Part shown: positions 1 through 9,632 of the stretch, in pieces
Layout: every line of letters starts with the position of its first letter
Numbering within the stretch: position 1 is the first letter of the stretch
Assembly: GCF_900102335.1 (NCBI RefSeq)
Contig: NZ_FNBM01000003.1
Span: forward strand, 417,005 to 481,004
Source: Phytopseudomonas seleniipraecipitans
GTDB lineage: Bacteria; Pseudomonadota; Gammaproteobacteria; Pseudomonadales; Pseudomonadaceae
Direction of reading: 5' to 3'
DNA: 64,000 nucleotides
Program-made: the position numbers and the translations under genes
Notes under the pieces: generated by a model
Told to the model about the DNA's origin: nothing
Seen by the model: only the letters and a program-made list of their open reading frames with translations
The model's database searches: none

Positions 1-2
1 AA

Positions 3-1634
3 ACGCGTGTCGCCGCGGCCAGCGTCGCGCAGTTCAAGCGCACGCCGCGCCATTGGGTGAACATTGCGCTGGATACCAGCGATCCGGACAACATGGCCAA
101 GGCCTTCGCCCAGGTGGCGGCCAGCAGGAGCATGCCGGTGGAGAAAGCCATTGGCCTGGGTTTCCACCCAGACAATCTGGAGACTGCCGACGCATCCGGC
201 CACGTGCTGGTGCCGGCCTGGCGCCACGCCATCGTCAACTTCGATCACCCGCTGCTGCGCCAGGGCCTGCGTATTCTCGACACGCCGGGCTTGAACGCCC
301 TGGGTTGCGAGCCGGAACTGACCCTGTCGATGCTGCCCAGCGCCCAGGCGATCATCTTTCTGCTGTCCGCCGACACCGGCGTGACCGCCAGCGATCTCGA
401 CATCTGGCAGCAGCATGTGCAACCCCTCGACGACGAGACGAAAAGTTGCCTGTTCGCCGTCATGAACAAGATCGACGTACTCTGGGACGACCTCGCCGGT
501 GATGCATTCGCCGCCAGCGCCATCGAGCGCGTGCGTGTTCAGGCAGCCCGCCATCTGGGCATCGACAGCGACGCCATACTGCCGCTGTCGGCCAAGCAGG
601 CATTGCTCGCCAAGGTGCGTAAAGACCCGGCCTTGCTCGCCCGCAGTCAGCTGGCCACTCTGGAAACACTGCTCTGCGAGCGTATCGTCGCGCAGAAGGA
701 GCAACTGCTCGAAGAGCGCGTGGTGCGCCAGGTACTGGCCATGCTCAACAACAGCCAGCACACGCTCGGTCTGCGTTTGGGCAAGGTCAATGAGCAACTG
801 GAGCTGCTCGACGGCCGCCGCCAGGACAACGGGCAGATGCTGATGGAGCTGACAGCCCGCACCAAGGATGATCACACCCTGCACCACAAGCGCCTGCTGG
901 CCCTGAAGACCAACCAGCGCCTGCTGCGCAATCAGGGCGAACGTTTGAAGGCTGCGGCAACACCGGAAAAGCTGGACACCCACCTCAACCGGCTTCGTCG
1001 TCAGCTCACCGGCAGCTGGACGACCCTGGGCATCAATCAATCCATCCTGCAATTTTTCACGGCTGTCGAGGACGATCTGCACAGCCTCTCCCACGACGCC
1101 GAAATGGCCAACCGCATGGTTGACGCCATCTACCGCCGGCACAACCAGGAGAATCCGCTGCAGGCCGTTGACGCCCCGAGCTTCGAGCTCGCTCGGTACG
1201 TGCGCGAACTGCGCCACCTGCAGAGCAAGGCTGATCGCTTCCGCCTGGGCCTCAAAACCCTGCTCACCGAGCAACGCACCCTCAGCCGACGCTTCTTCGC
1301 CACCCTGGTGCAGGAAGTCATCGGCATGCACCGCCGTCTGCGCCGGGACGCCGAGCAATGGGCCGACGAAGCGCTGATGCCGTTGATGCAACACAGCCTG
1401 GAACACAAGCAGTTGCTGGAAGGCCACATGCTGCGCCTCAAGGCCCTGGCGCAGGACACTCAGCACGGCCGCCAGCGCCGTCAGCAATTGGCGCAGTACA
1501 GCGAGGAGTTGCAGCAGCAACTGGTGCAGGCGGCCGACATGTTGCGCATCATGCGCCGCCCCGCGCCGATCCAGCGCCAGGGCAAGGTGGTGACACTGCC
1601 CGGCATGCCAATGCCGCAAGGCAACGCTGAATAG
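3..1634 (+). CDS. Dynamin-like GTPase family protein (5' end outside window)
   Basis: The reading frame is open from the left window edge, so the true start lies upstream and the first GTG at 57 is probably internal. What remains is 543 codons. The GTPase G3 motif DTPG lies near residue 93 of the visible part and G4 NKID near residue 155; the P-loop (G1) must lie before the window. The C-terminal two thirds is rich in Leu, Gln, Arg and Glu and looks largely helical and coiled-coil, as in bacterial dynamin-like proteins that remodel membranes. No transmembrane segment is evident. The family assignment is good; the specific role is unknown. It precedes metX by about 145 bases and is probably a separate transcription unit. 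Confidence 0.75.
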   Translation, partial: TRVAAASVAQFKRTPRHWVNIALDTSDPDNMAKAFAQVAASRSMPVEKAIGLGFHPDNLETADASGHVLVPAWRHAIVNFDHPLLRQGLRILDTPGLNALGCEPELTLSMLPSAQAIIFLLSADTGVTASDLDIWQQHVQPLDDETKSCLFAVMNKIDVLWDDLAGDAFAASAIERVRVQAARHLGIDSDAILPLSAKQALLAKVRKDPALLARSQLATLETLLCERIVAQKEQLLEERVVRQVLAMLNNSQHTLGLRLGKVNEQLELLDGRRQDNGQMLMELTARTKDDHTLHHKRLLALKTNQRLLRNQGERLKAAATPEKLDTHLNRLRRQLTGSWTTLGINQSILQFFTAVEDDLHSLSHDAEMANRMVDAIYRRHNQENPLQAVDAPSFELARYVRELRHLQSKADRFRLGLKTLLTEQRTLSRRFFATLVQEVIGMHRRLRRDAEQWADEALMPLMQHSLEHKQLLEGHMLRLKALAQDTQHGRQRRQQLAQYSEELQQQLVQAADMLRIMRRPAPIQRQGKVVTLPGMPMPQGNAE

Positions 1635-1707
1635 CCGGCGGCGCCCCTCGCCGACGGCTTCTCGCGGTACGGGGCGCCCGAGCAGCACGGCGACGAACGC
1701 GCTTACC

Positions 1708-1736
1708 TTGCCGCTGACAGGCGCGCTCTTTAGACT
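1708..1736 (+). promoter_or_regulatory. Candidate sigma-70 promoter for metX-metW
   Basis: TTGCCG at 1708-1713 and TAGACT at 1731-1736 each match 4 of 6 consensus bases and are separated by exactly 17 bases. The site is 43 bases before the metX start. Seen by eye only; no transcript evidence. Confidence 0.4.
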
Positions 1737-1778
1737 GCTGCTCTTTCTTTCGCACCTTTCATTATCCGAGCAGGGTCG

Positions 1779-2918
1779 ATGTCGACTGCCTTTCCTGAAG
1801 ATTCCGTTGGCCTGGTCACGCCGCAGATCGCCCGTTTCGCCGAGCCCCTGGCGCTGGCCTGCGGACGTAGCCTGGCCGATTACCAACTGACCTATGAAAC
1901 CTATGGCGAGCTGAACGCCAGCGCCAGCAACGCGGTGCTGATCTGCCATGCGCTATCCGGCCATCACCATGCCGCTGGCTATCACAGTGTGGACGACCGT
2001 AAACCGGGCTGGTGGGACAGCTGCATCGGCCCCGGCAAGCCGCTCGATACCAACCGTTTCTTCGTCGTCAGCCTCAACAACCTCGGCGGCTGCAACGGCT
2101 CGACCGGGCCGTCCGACACCAACCCGGCGACCGGCAAGCCGTTTGGCGCCGACTTCCCGGTGATGACCGTGGAAGACTGGGTCAACAGCCAGGCACGCCT
2201 GGCCGATCTGCTCGGCATCACGCAATGGGCGGCAGTGGTTGGCGGCAGCCTCGGCGGCATGCAAGCCATGCAGTGGACGATCAGTTACCCGGAGCGCGTG
2301 CGGCATTGCCTGGCCATCGCCTCGGCGCCCAAGCTGTCGGCGCAGAACATTGCTTTCAACGAGGTCGCCCGCCAGGCGATCCTCACCGACCCGGAATTTC
2401 ACGGCGGCCACTTTCAGGATCAGGGCGTGATTCCCAAGCGCGGGCTGATGCTGGCGCGCATGGTCGGCCACATCACCTACCTGTCGGATGACGCCATGGG
2501 CGAGAAATTCGGCCGTGGCCTGAAGAACGAGAAGCTCAACTACGACTTCCACAGCGTGGAGTTTCAGGTCGAGAGCTACCTGCGCTATCAGGGCGAGGAG
2601 TTCTCCGGGCGCTTCGATGCCAACACTTACCTGCTGATGACCAAGGCGCTGGATTACTTCGACCCGGCGGCCGAGCATGGTGGTGATCTGGCGAAAACCC
2701 TGGCCCAGGTCAAGGCGGATTTCTGCGTGATGTCGTTCACCACCGACTGGCGCTTCTCGCCTGCTCGCTCCCGGGAAATCGTCGATGCGCTGATCGCCGC
2801 GCGCAAGAACGTCTGCTACCTGGAAATCGATGCGCCGCAGGGCCACGATGCTTTCCTGATGCCAATTCCGCGCTACCTGCAGGGCTTTGCCAGTTACATG
2901 AAACGGATCGAGGTATAA
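1779..2918 (+). CDS. metX: Homoserine O-acyltransferase MetX
   Basis: Cytoplasmic alpha/beta hydrolase that acylates homoserine, the first committed step of methionine synthesis by direct sulfhydrylation. The 379-residue length is normal for MetX. The nucleophile elbow GGSLGG places the catalytic Ser at 157. The other triad residues are Asp323 (in FTTDW) and His356 (in QGHDAF). Whether the donor is acetyl-CoA or succinyl-CoA cannot be read from this sequence by eye; Pseudomonas MetX proteins are usually annotated as succinyltransferases. metW follows after only two bases, the usual metXW operon. Confidence 0.95.
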   Translation: MSTAFPEDSVGLVTPQIARFAEPLALACGRSLADYQLTYETYGELNASASNAVLICHALSGHHHAAGYHSVDDRKPGWWDSCIGPGKPLDTNRFFVVSLNNLGGCNGSTGPSDTNPATGKPFGADFPVMTVEDWVNSQARLADLLGITQWAAVVGGSLGGMQAMQWTISYPERVRHCLAIASAPKLSAQNIAFNEVARQAILTDPEFHGGHFQDQGVIPKRGLMLARMVGHITYLSDDAMGEKFGRGLKNEKLNYDFHSVEFQVESYLRYQGEEFSGRFDANTYLLMTKALDYFDPAAEHGGDLAKTLAQVKADFCVMSFTTDWRFSPARSREIVDALIAARKNVCYLEIDAPQGHDAFLMPIPRYLQGFASYMKRIEV

Positions 2919-2920
2919 GC

Positions 2921-3541
2921 ATGCGAGCCGACCTAGAGATCATCCAGGAATGGATTCCCGCCGGTAGCCGCGTGCTCGACCTTGGCTGCGGTGATGGCGA
3001 ACTGCTCGCTTGGCTGGGCGCCAACCGGCAGGTGACTGGCTACGGCCTGGAAATCGACCCGGACAAGATTGCCCAGTGCATTGGCAAGGGCGTCAACGTC
3101 ATCGAGCAAAACCTCGACGAAGGCCTGGGCAACTTTGCCAGCGACAGCTTCGACGTAGTGGTCATGACCCAATCGCTGCAGGCGCTGCACTTTCCCGACA
3201 AGGTGTTGGCGGAAATGCTGCGCGTCGGCAAGACATGCATCATCACCTTCCCCAATTTTGGCCACTGGCGCTGCCGCTGGTACCTGGCGAGCAAGGGTCG
3301 CATGCCGGTGTCGGATTTCCTGCCGTACACCTGGTACAACACGCCGAATATCCACTTCTGCACCTTCGAAGACTTCGAGCGCCTGTGCCACCAGCAGAGT
3401 GCCCGAGTGCTCAACCGCCTGGCAGTCGACCATGAACACCGGCACGGCTGGGCCAGTCGCGCGTGGCCGAACCTGCTGGGCGAGATCGGCATCTACCGCA
3501 TCAGCGGGCACAATGCGCGCGACGTGCGCGTCGCCAGCTGA
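2921..3541 (+). CDS. metW: Methionine biosynthesis protein MetW
   Basis: A 206-residue class I SAM-dependent methyltransferase-like protein. The SAM-binding motif VLDLGCGDGELL lies near residues 18-29, followed by a typical acidic strand end in GLEID. MetW is found almost invariably beside metX and is needed with it for methionine synthesis in several proteobacteria, probably as a partner or activator of MetX. The start is two bases after the metX stop, which suggests translational coupling. No anomalies in length or composition. Confidence 0.93.
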   Translation: MRADLEIIQEWIPAGSRVLDLGCGDGELLAWLGANRQVTGYGLEIDPDKIAQCIGKGVNVIEQNLDEGLGNFASDSFDVVVMTQSLQALHFPDKVLAEMLRVGKTCIITFPNFGHWRCRWYLASKGRMPVSDFLPYTWYNTPNIHFCTFEDFERLCHQQSARVLNRLAVDHEHRHGWASRAWPNLLGEIGIYRISGHNARDVRVAS

Positions 3542-3555
3542 GCGCGGAGCCAAGC

Positions 3556-3960
3556 ATGCGCCTGATCCTGTTGCTGATCGCTCTGTGCCTGAGCCTGCCG
3601 GCCAGTGCCGCAGAGCGCATGCAGCGCCTCGGCGATCTGCAGGTGCATTACAGCGCGTTCAACGCCAGCTACCTGCAACCACAGATCGCCAACGCCAGCG
3701 GCCTGGTACGCAGCGGCAAGCAGGGCGTGCTCAACATCAGCGTGCTGCGCGGCGGCACCTCCTCTGCAGCCAATGTCAGCGGCACAGTGAAAAACGTGCT
3801 CGGCCAAGGCAAGACGCTAACCTTTATCGAGCAGCGTGAGGGCGAATTCATCTCGTACCTGGCGCAGTTTCCCATCACCTCGCGTGAGGTGCTGCTGTTC
3901 AACCTGCAGGTGAACGGCCAGCGCCTGGACTTCAACCAAGAACTCTTTCCGGAGCCATGA
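3556..3960 (+). CDS. DUF4426 secreted protein
   Basis: A 134-residue protein with a clear Sec signal peptide: a short basic start, the hydrophobic core [13 protein letters not shown] and cleavage after ASAA near residue 19. The rest matches the DUF4426 pattern of a small periplasmic beta-rich domain, including the stretch [14 protein letters not shown]. It lies between metW and rdgB, as in other Pseudomonas genomes, and its stop overlaps the rdgB start (ATGATG). I chose ATG 3556 because the open frame upstream (from 3463) is just metW sequence and the signal peptide begins here. Function unknown. Confidence 0.85.
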   Translation: MRLILLLIALCLSLPASAAERMQRLGDLQVHYSAFNASYLQPQIANASGLVRSGKQGVLNISVLRGGTSSAANVSGTVKNVLGQGKTLTFIEQREGEFISYLAQFPITSREVLLFNLQVNGQRLDFNQELFPEP

Positions 3961-4550
3961 TGCTTTTCCCAGAACTCGTCCTCGCCAGCCACAACGCCGG
4001 CAAACTCAAGGAACTGCAAGCCATGCTCGGCGCCAACGTGCGCCTGCGTTCGGTCGGTGAATTCAGCCAGGTGGAGCCCGAAGAAACCGGCCTGTCATTT
4101 GTCGAGAATGCCATTCTCAAGGCCCGCAACGCAGCAAGGCTGTCCGGCCTGCCGGCGCTCGCCGACGACTCCGGCCTGGCGGTCGACTGCCTTGGCGGCG
4201 CGCCGGGCATCTACTCTGCCCGCTACGCCGATGGCCTGGGTGATGCCGCCAATAATGCCAAGCTGCTGGCGGCCCTCAAGGAGGTACCCGACGCCGAGCG
4301 CGGCGCCCAGTTCGTCTGCTGCCTGGCCCTGGTGCGGCACGCCGACGACCCGCTGCCGATCCTCTGCGAAGGCCTGTGGCACGGCAGTATTTTGCATGAG
4401 GCCCGCGGCGAACACGGTTTCGGCTACGACCCGCTGTTCTGGGTCGAGGAGCGCCAGTGCTCCAGCGCCGAGCTGTCCCCGGCGGACAAGAATCAGCTCA
4501 GCCACCGCGCGATTGCGATGGAACTGCTCAAGCAGCGCCTGGGCCTCTAA
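3957..4550 (+). CDS. rdgB: dITP/XTP pyrophosphatase (RdgB/HAM1)
   Basis: Hydrolyses non-canonical purine nucleoside triphosphates (dITP, ITP, XTP) to the monophosphate and so keeps them out of DNA and RNA. The 197-residue length is typical. Family signatures visible are [10 protein letters not shown] near residue 11, the substrate and metal region [13 protein letters not shown], and DDSGL followed by [10 protein letters not shown] around residues 67-87. The C-terminal SHRAIAM motif is also present. The start overlaps the end of the DUF4426 gene, so it belongs to the metXW operon. Confidence 0.95.
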   Translation: MMLFPELVLASHNAGKLKELQAMLGANVRLRSVGEFSQVEPEETGLSFVENAILKARNAARLSGLPALADDSGLAVDCLGGAPGIYSARYADGLGDAANNAKLLAALKEVPDAERGAQFVCCLALVRHADDPLPILCEGLWHGSILHEARGEHGFGYDPLFWVEERQCSSAELSPADKNQLSHRAIAMELLKQRLGL

Positions 4551-4661
4551 GAACCTGCTCTAACAACACGCTAGCGGGGCGTTTCGTCCACGAAGATTGG
4601 CGCTTTGCCCAACTCGTGCCACGATAGCGCCCCGCAATTACCCTGCCGTGACCCAACGCCT

Positions 4662-5801
4662 GTGTTCCAGCTGCCTCCTCTGGCCCTGTACGTCCATATT
4701 CCCTGGTGCGTGCGCAAGTGCCCCTACTGCGACTTCAACTCCCACGCCGCCGGGCCGAATCTGCCGGAAGAGGCGTATGTCGACGCGCTGCTTGCCGACC
4801 TCGATAGCGATCTGCCGCATGCTCATGGCCGCCCGCTGACCTCGATTTTCTTCGGCGGCGGCACACCCAGCCTGTTTTCCGCCAAGGCGCTCGGCCGGCT
4901 GCTGGAAGGCGTGGAGCGCCGAATCCCGTTCGCCAGCGACATCGAGATCACCCTGGAAGCCAACCCGGGCACCTTCGAGCAGGAGAAGTTCGCGGCTTAT
5001 CGGCGCCTGGGTATCAATCGCCTGTCGATCGGCGTGCAGAGCTTCCAGGCGGAGAAACTCAAGGCCCTGGGGCGTATCCATGATGGCGACGAAGCGATTC
5101 GCGCCGCCGACATGGCCCGTGCCGCCGGCTTCGACAACTTCAACTTGGATCTCATGCACGGCTTGCCGGATCAGTCCGTGGACGACGCCCTCGGCGACCT
5201 GCGCATCGCCATCGCCCAGGCACCCACGCACCTGTCCTGGTACCAGCTGACGGTGGAGCCGAACACGGTGTTCTGGAACCAGCCGCCCGTGCTGCCGGAA
5301 GACGACACCCTGTGGGACATTCAGGAAGCCGGCCAGGCCCTGCTCGCCGAACACGGCTACGCCCAGTACGAGGTCTCGGCCTACGCGCAACCTGGTCGCG
5401 CTGCCCGGCACAACCTCAATTACTGGACCTTCGGCGACTTCCTCGGCATCGGCGCCGGCGCCCATGGCAAGTTGAGCACGCCGGACGGCCGCATCAGTCG
5501 CACCTGGAAAACCCGCCTGCCCAAGGACTACCTGGACCCCGCCAAGCACTACAGCGCGGGCGAACGCATCCTCAGCGTCGATGAGCTGCCGTTCGAGTTT
5601 CTGATGAACGTGCTGCGCCTGAGTGATGGCTGCGCCGCCGAGCTGTTCAGCCAGCGCACCGGCCTGCCTCTGGACCAACTGGCCGCCGCACGCGAGCAGG
5701 CGCAGCGCCGTGGCCTGTTGCAGAAAGACCCAACTCGCCTGACCGCTACCCGCAAAGGCCAGCTGTTTCTCAATGATCTGCTGCAGTACTTCCTGCCCTG
5801 A
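4662..5801 (+). CDS. hemW: Heme chaperone HemW, radical SAM family
   Basis: Radical SAM protein related to oxygen-independent coproporphyrinogen III oxidase (HemN) but acting in heme delivery. The cluster-binding CX3CX2C motif is in HIPWCVRKCPYCDFN near residues 12-28, followed by FFGGGTPS. The C-terminal HemN domain includes LPFEFLMNVLRL. I chose GTG 4662, giving 379 residues, close to the E. coli length. The frame stays open back to a TTG at 4605, but the extra residues look unlike the family and the TTG is a weak start. No strong ribosome site is visible for either. It follows rdgB by about 110 bases. Confidence 0.9.
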   Translation: MFQLPPLALYVHIPWCVRKCPYCDFNSHAAGPNLPEEAYVDALLADLDSDLPHAHGRPLTSIFFGGGTPSLFSAKALGRLLEGVERRIPFASDIEITLEANPGTFEQEKFAAYRRLGINRLSIGVQSFQAEKLKALGRIHDGDEAIRAADMARAAGFDNFNLDLMHGLPDQSVDDALGDLRIAIAQAPTHLSWYQLTVEPNTVFWNQPPVLPEDDTLWDIQEAGQALLAEHGYAQYEVSAYAQPGRAARHNLNYWTFGDFLGIGAGAHGKLSTPDGRISRTWKTRLPKDYLDPAKHYSAGERILSVDELPFEFLMNVLRLSDGCAAELFSQRTGLPLDQLAAAREQAQRRGLLQKDPTRLTATRKGQLFLNDLLQYFLP

Positions 5802-5879
5802 GTCACGGGTGCCATCGAACAAACGGCACACCGCGTGATCCCAGGCAGCAGGATTAATCGTCATGCCCAAGGAGCAACC

Positions 5880-6203
5880 ATGGATTTTCTGCTGGACCTG
5901 ATCGCCACCGTTTCACGCTGGAGTCGCGGCCACCTCGGCGAGATTTCCCTCGGGCTCATGGCCACCCTGCTGGTGCTGTTCGGCCCGGCCATCAACGCCT
6001 GGGTACAAGGCCGCATCGGCAGCCTCAACTTCGTGCTGCGCACCTTGATCTTCGTGGTGGTCTGCGTGGTCGGTTATGGCCTGGCGCTGGTCTACCTGAC
6101 GCCCTTACTGACCCAGGTGCTCGGCCACTTCAACAATTACACCCTGGCGCCGGTGCTGCTGGTGGTGATGTTCCTGATCGGCGTGCTGGCCGACCGCAGC
6201 TGA
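5880..6203 (+). CDS. DUF3392 inner-membrane protein
   Basis: A 107-residue integral membrane protein with three hydrophobic segments: about residues 20-37 (LGLMATLLVLFGPAINAW), 50-74 and 86-103. It matches the small DUF3392 family found in Pseudomonas and relatives; its function is unknown. The ATG at 5880 follows AAGGAG at good spacing. It ends just before a strong terminator hairpin shared with the convergent DUF4870 gene. Confidence 0.8.
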   Translation: MDFLLDLIATVSRWSRGHLGEISLGLMATLLVLFGPAINAWVQGRIGSLNFVLRTLIFVVVCVVGYGLALVYLTPLLTQVLGHFNNYTLAPVLLVVMFLIGVLADRS

Positions 6204-6226
6204 AATCGTCGACCTGCAGGCATAAA

Positions 6227-6250
6227 AAAGCCGGCTCGAATGCCGGCTTT
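6227..6250. terminator. Bidirectional terminator between DUF3392 and DUF4870 genes
   Basis: A 9-bp perfect stem (AAAGCCGGC with GCCGGCTTT) and a 6-base loop. A-rich sequence precedes and T-rich sequence follows it, so it can end transcripts from both convergent genes. Confidence 0.8.
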
Positions 6251-6263
6251 CTTGTTTAGGCGA

Positions 6264-6638
6264 TCACTTCACCAATCGCAGGCAGAAGGGATACCGATAC
6301 GGCCGTCCTTCCCCTGCCTTGATGCCCGCGATGATGGTTAGCACCAGCGTGCCGATGCACAGCAGGCCCATCAGCACGAAACCGATCAGCACCAACATCA
6401 ATATGATGCAGACGATAGCGGCGATGCACGCCGTCAGCTGGAAGTTGAGTGCTTCCTTGCCCTGCTCATCGATGAAGGCGTCCTGATCCTTCTTGATCTG
6501 CCAGACAATCAGCGGACCGATCAGATTGCCGAAGGGAAAGATGAAGCCGAGGGCGGCAGCGAAGTGACAGATCATCGCCCACTGGCGCGCTTCCTTGCTG
6601 GGCTCGGGCGCGGGTGTCAACGGGTTGCTCTCATGCAT
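6264..6638 (-). CDS. DUF4870 membrane protein
   Basis: A 124-residue protein with a Pro/Glu-rich cytoplasmic start, then hydrophobic segments around residues 25-47 and a long pair at about 70-108. The pattern FPFGNLIGPLIVWQIKKDQ followed by DEQGKEALNFQLT is diagnostic of DUF4870 (Tic20-like fold). Function is unknown. It runs opposite to the genes on its left and shares their terminator; rph starts upstream on the same strand and ends 27 bases before this gene, so the two may be cotranscribed. Confidence 0.85.
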   Translation of the reverse strand: MHESNPLTPAPEPSKEARQWAMICHFAAALGFIFPFGNLIGPLIVWQIKKDQDAFIDEQGKEALNFQLTACIAAIVCIILMLVLIGFVLMGLLCIGTLVLTIIAGIKAGEGRPYRYPFCLRLVK

Positions 6639-6664
6639 CGCAGCTCTCCTCGGTCAGTCAACGG

Positions 6665-7390
6665 TCACTCGGCCAGAGCGGCCTTTTGCAGCGCGAACAG
6701 CTCGGTCATGCCGTGCTGCGCCAAGGCCAACATGGCGTTCAGCTCGGCCGGCTGGAAGGGCGCACCCTCGGCGGTGCCCTGCACTTCGATGAAACCGCCG
6801 GTGCTGGTCATCACCACGTTCAGGTCGGTCTCGGCAGCGGAATCTTCCAGGTAATCCAGGTCGAGTACCGGCTCGCCCTGATAGATGCCCACCGAGACCG
6901 CAGCGATCATTTGCTTGAGCGGGTCGCCGCCTTTCAGGCCGCCACGCTTCTTCATGACCTTGAGGGCATCGACCAGCGCGACCATGGCACCGGTGATCGA
7001 TGCGGTGCGGGTACCGCCATCGGCCTGGATCACGTCGCAGTCGACGTACAGGGTGTTCTCGCCCAGCTTGCTCATGTCCAGCGCGGCGCGCAGCGAGCGG
7101 CCGATCAGGCGCTGGATCTCCAGGGTACGGCCGCCCTGCTTGCCCTTGCTCGCTTCACGCTGGTTACGGTCGCCGGTAGCGCGCGGCAGCATGCCGTACT
7201 CGGCGGTCACCCAGCCCTGGCCTTGACCCTTGAGGAAGCGCGGTACGCCCTGCTCGACGCTGACGGTGCAAATCACCTTGGTATCGCCGAATTCCACCAG
7301 TACCGAACCCTCGGCGTGCTTGGTGTAGTTGCGGGTGATGCGAATCGAGCGCAACTGATCGGCCGCGCGGCCACTGGGACGTTTCATCAA
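6665..7390 (-). CDS. rph: Ribonuclease PH
   Basis: Phosphorolytic 3'-5' exoribonuclease that trims the 3' ends of tRNA precursors. The 241-residue protein matches family length. It has the N-terminal [11 protein letters not shown], the RNA/phosphate region around [21 protein letters not shown] and the acidic motif [18 protein letters not shown] near the C terminus. It is divergent from yicC with about 180 bases between the starts, the arrangement seen in other Pseudomonas genomes. No sign of the C-terminal frameshift known from E. coli K-12. Confidence 0.95.
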   Translation of the reverse strand: MMKRPSGRAADQLRSIRITRNYTKHAEGSVLVEFGDTKVICTVSVEQGVPRFLKGQGQGWVTAEYGMLPRATGDRNQREASKGKQGGRTLEIQRLIGRSLRAALDMSKLGENTLYVDCDVIQADGGTRTASITGAMVALVDALKVMKKRGGLKGGDPLKQMIAAVSVGIYQGEPVLDLDYLEDSAAETDLNVVMTSTGGFIEVQGTAEGAPFQPAELNAMLALAQHGMTELFALQKAALAE

Positions 7391-7571
7391 GGAATACCTG
7401 CTCGTGCTCTATAGAATCGGAAATCTGGCGCGCATTATAGGGGCTGTTGCCGTCCCGCCGCGACCGCGCCCGTCCAACGGCCACGGTGGGTGATTGGGAG
7501 CCATCGCCGCACTGCGCTACAATCGCCGCCTTTGGCTGGTGCCAAGCCGGCAAATTCACGAGGTAAGCAGC

Positions 7572-9111
<1,540 letters not shown>

Positions 9112-9308
9112 TGCCAGGCGTGGCGGATCGCTGCGCCTGACCAGCCAGCCCGCCACGGCTCGTGCAGCAGCGAAAATCACCTCCAGCGTTGCGAACTTGA
9201 GCCTTCCAGCGACTTTCGCTTCCCTTAATGCTGGCGTTTTTCTAGACTATCCAGTCCGCTCGCCCTTTTTGGGCCCAGCTTATTTTTGCATTCGCTACGA
9301 GGAACACC

Positions 9309-9572
9309 ATGGCTCGCGTTACCGTTGAAGATTGCCTGGACAACGTCGATAACCGCTTCGAGCTGGTCATGCTTGCCACCAAGCGTGCCCGTCAACTCGC
9401 TACCGGCGGCAAAGAGCCCAAGGTTGCCTGGGAAAACGACAAGCCAACCGTGGTTGCCTTGCGCGAAATCGCCAGTGGCCTGGTTGACTATGACGTCATC
9501 GCCCAAGAAGAAATCGTCGAAGAAGAGCCGCTGTTCGCTGCCTTCGATGAAGAGGCGAACGAGCCTCTGTAA
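9309..9572 (+). CDS. rpoZ: RNA polymerase omega subunit
   Basis: An 87-residue subunit that stabilises the beta' subunit and forms part of the ppGpp site of RNA polymerase. The start [20 protein letters not shown] and the conserved ATGG (lysine-rich) region near residue 35 are typical; the acidic C-terminal tail is also normal. It lies between gmk and spoT. The 197 bases upstream probably hold a promoter, but I cannot fix it by eye. Confidence 0.96.
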   Translation: MARVTVEDCLDNVDNRFELVMLATKRARQLATGGKEPKVAWENDKPTVVALREIASGLVDYDVIAQEEIVEEEPLFAAFDEEANEPL

Positions 9573-9632
9573 GCCTATGCCTGGTCGAAAACGTTCATCG
9601 CAGGTGCACAAGGCCTGGCAAGGGAGCTTCCC

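Noticed and set aside
4605..4661. TTG start for hemW
   Set aside because: Adds 19 residues not seen in the family; GTG 4662 gives the usual length.
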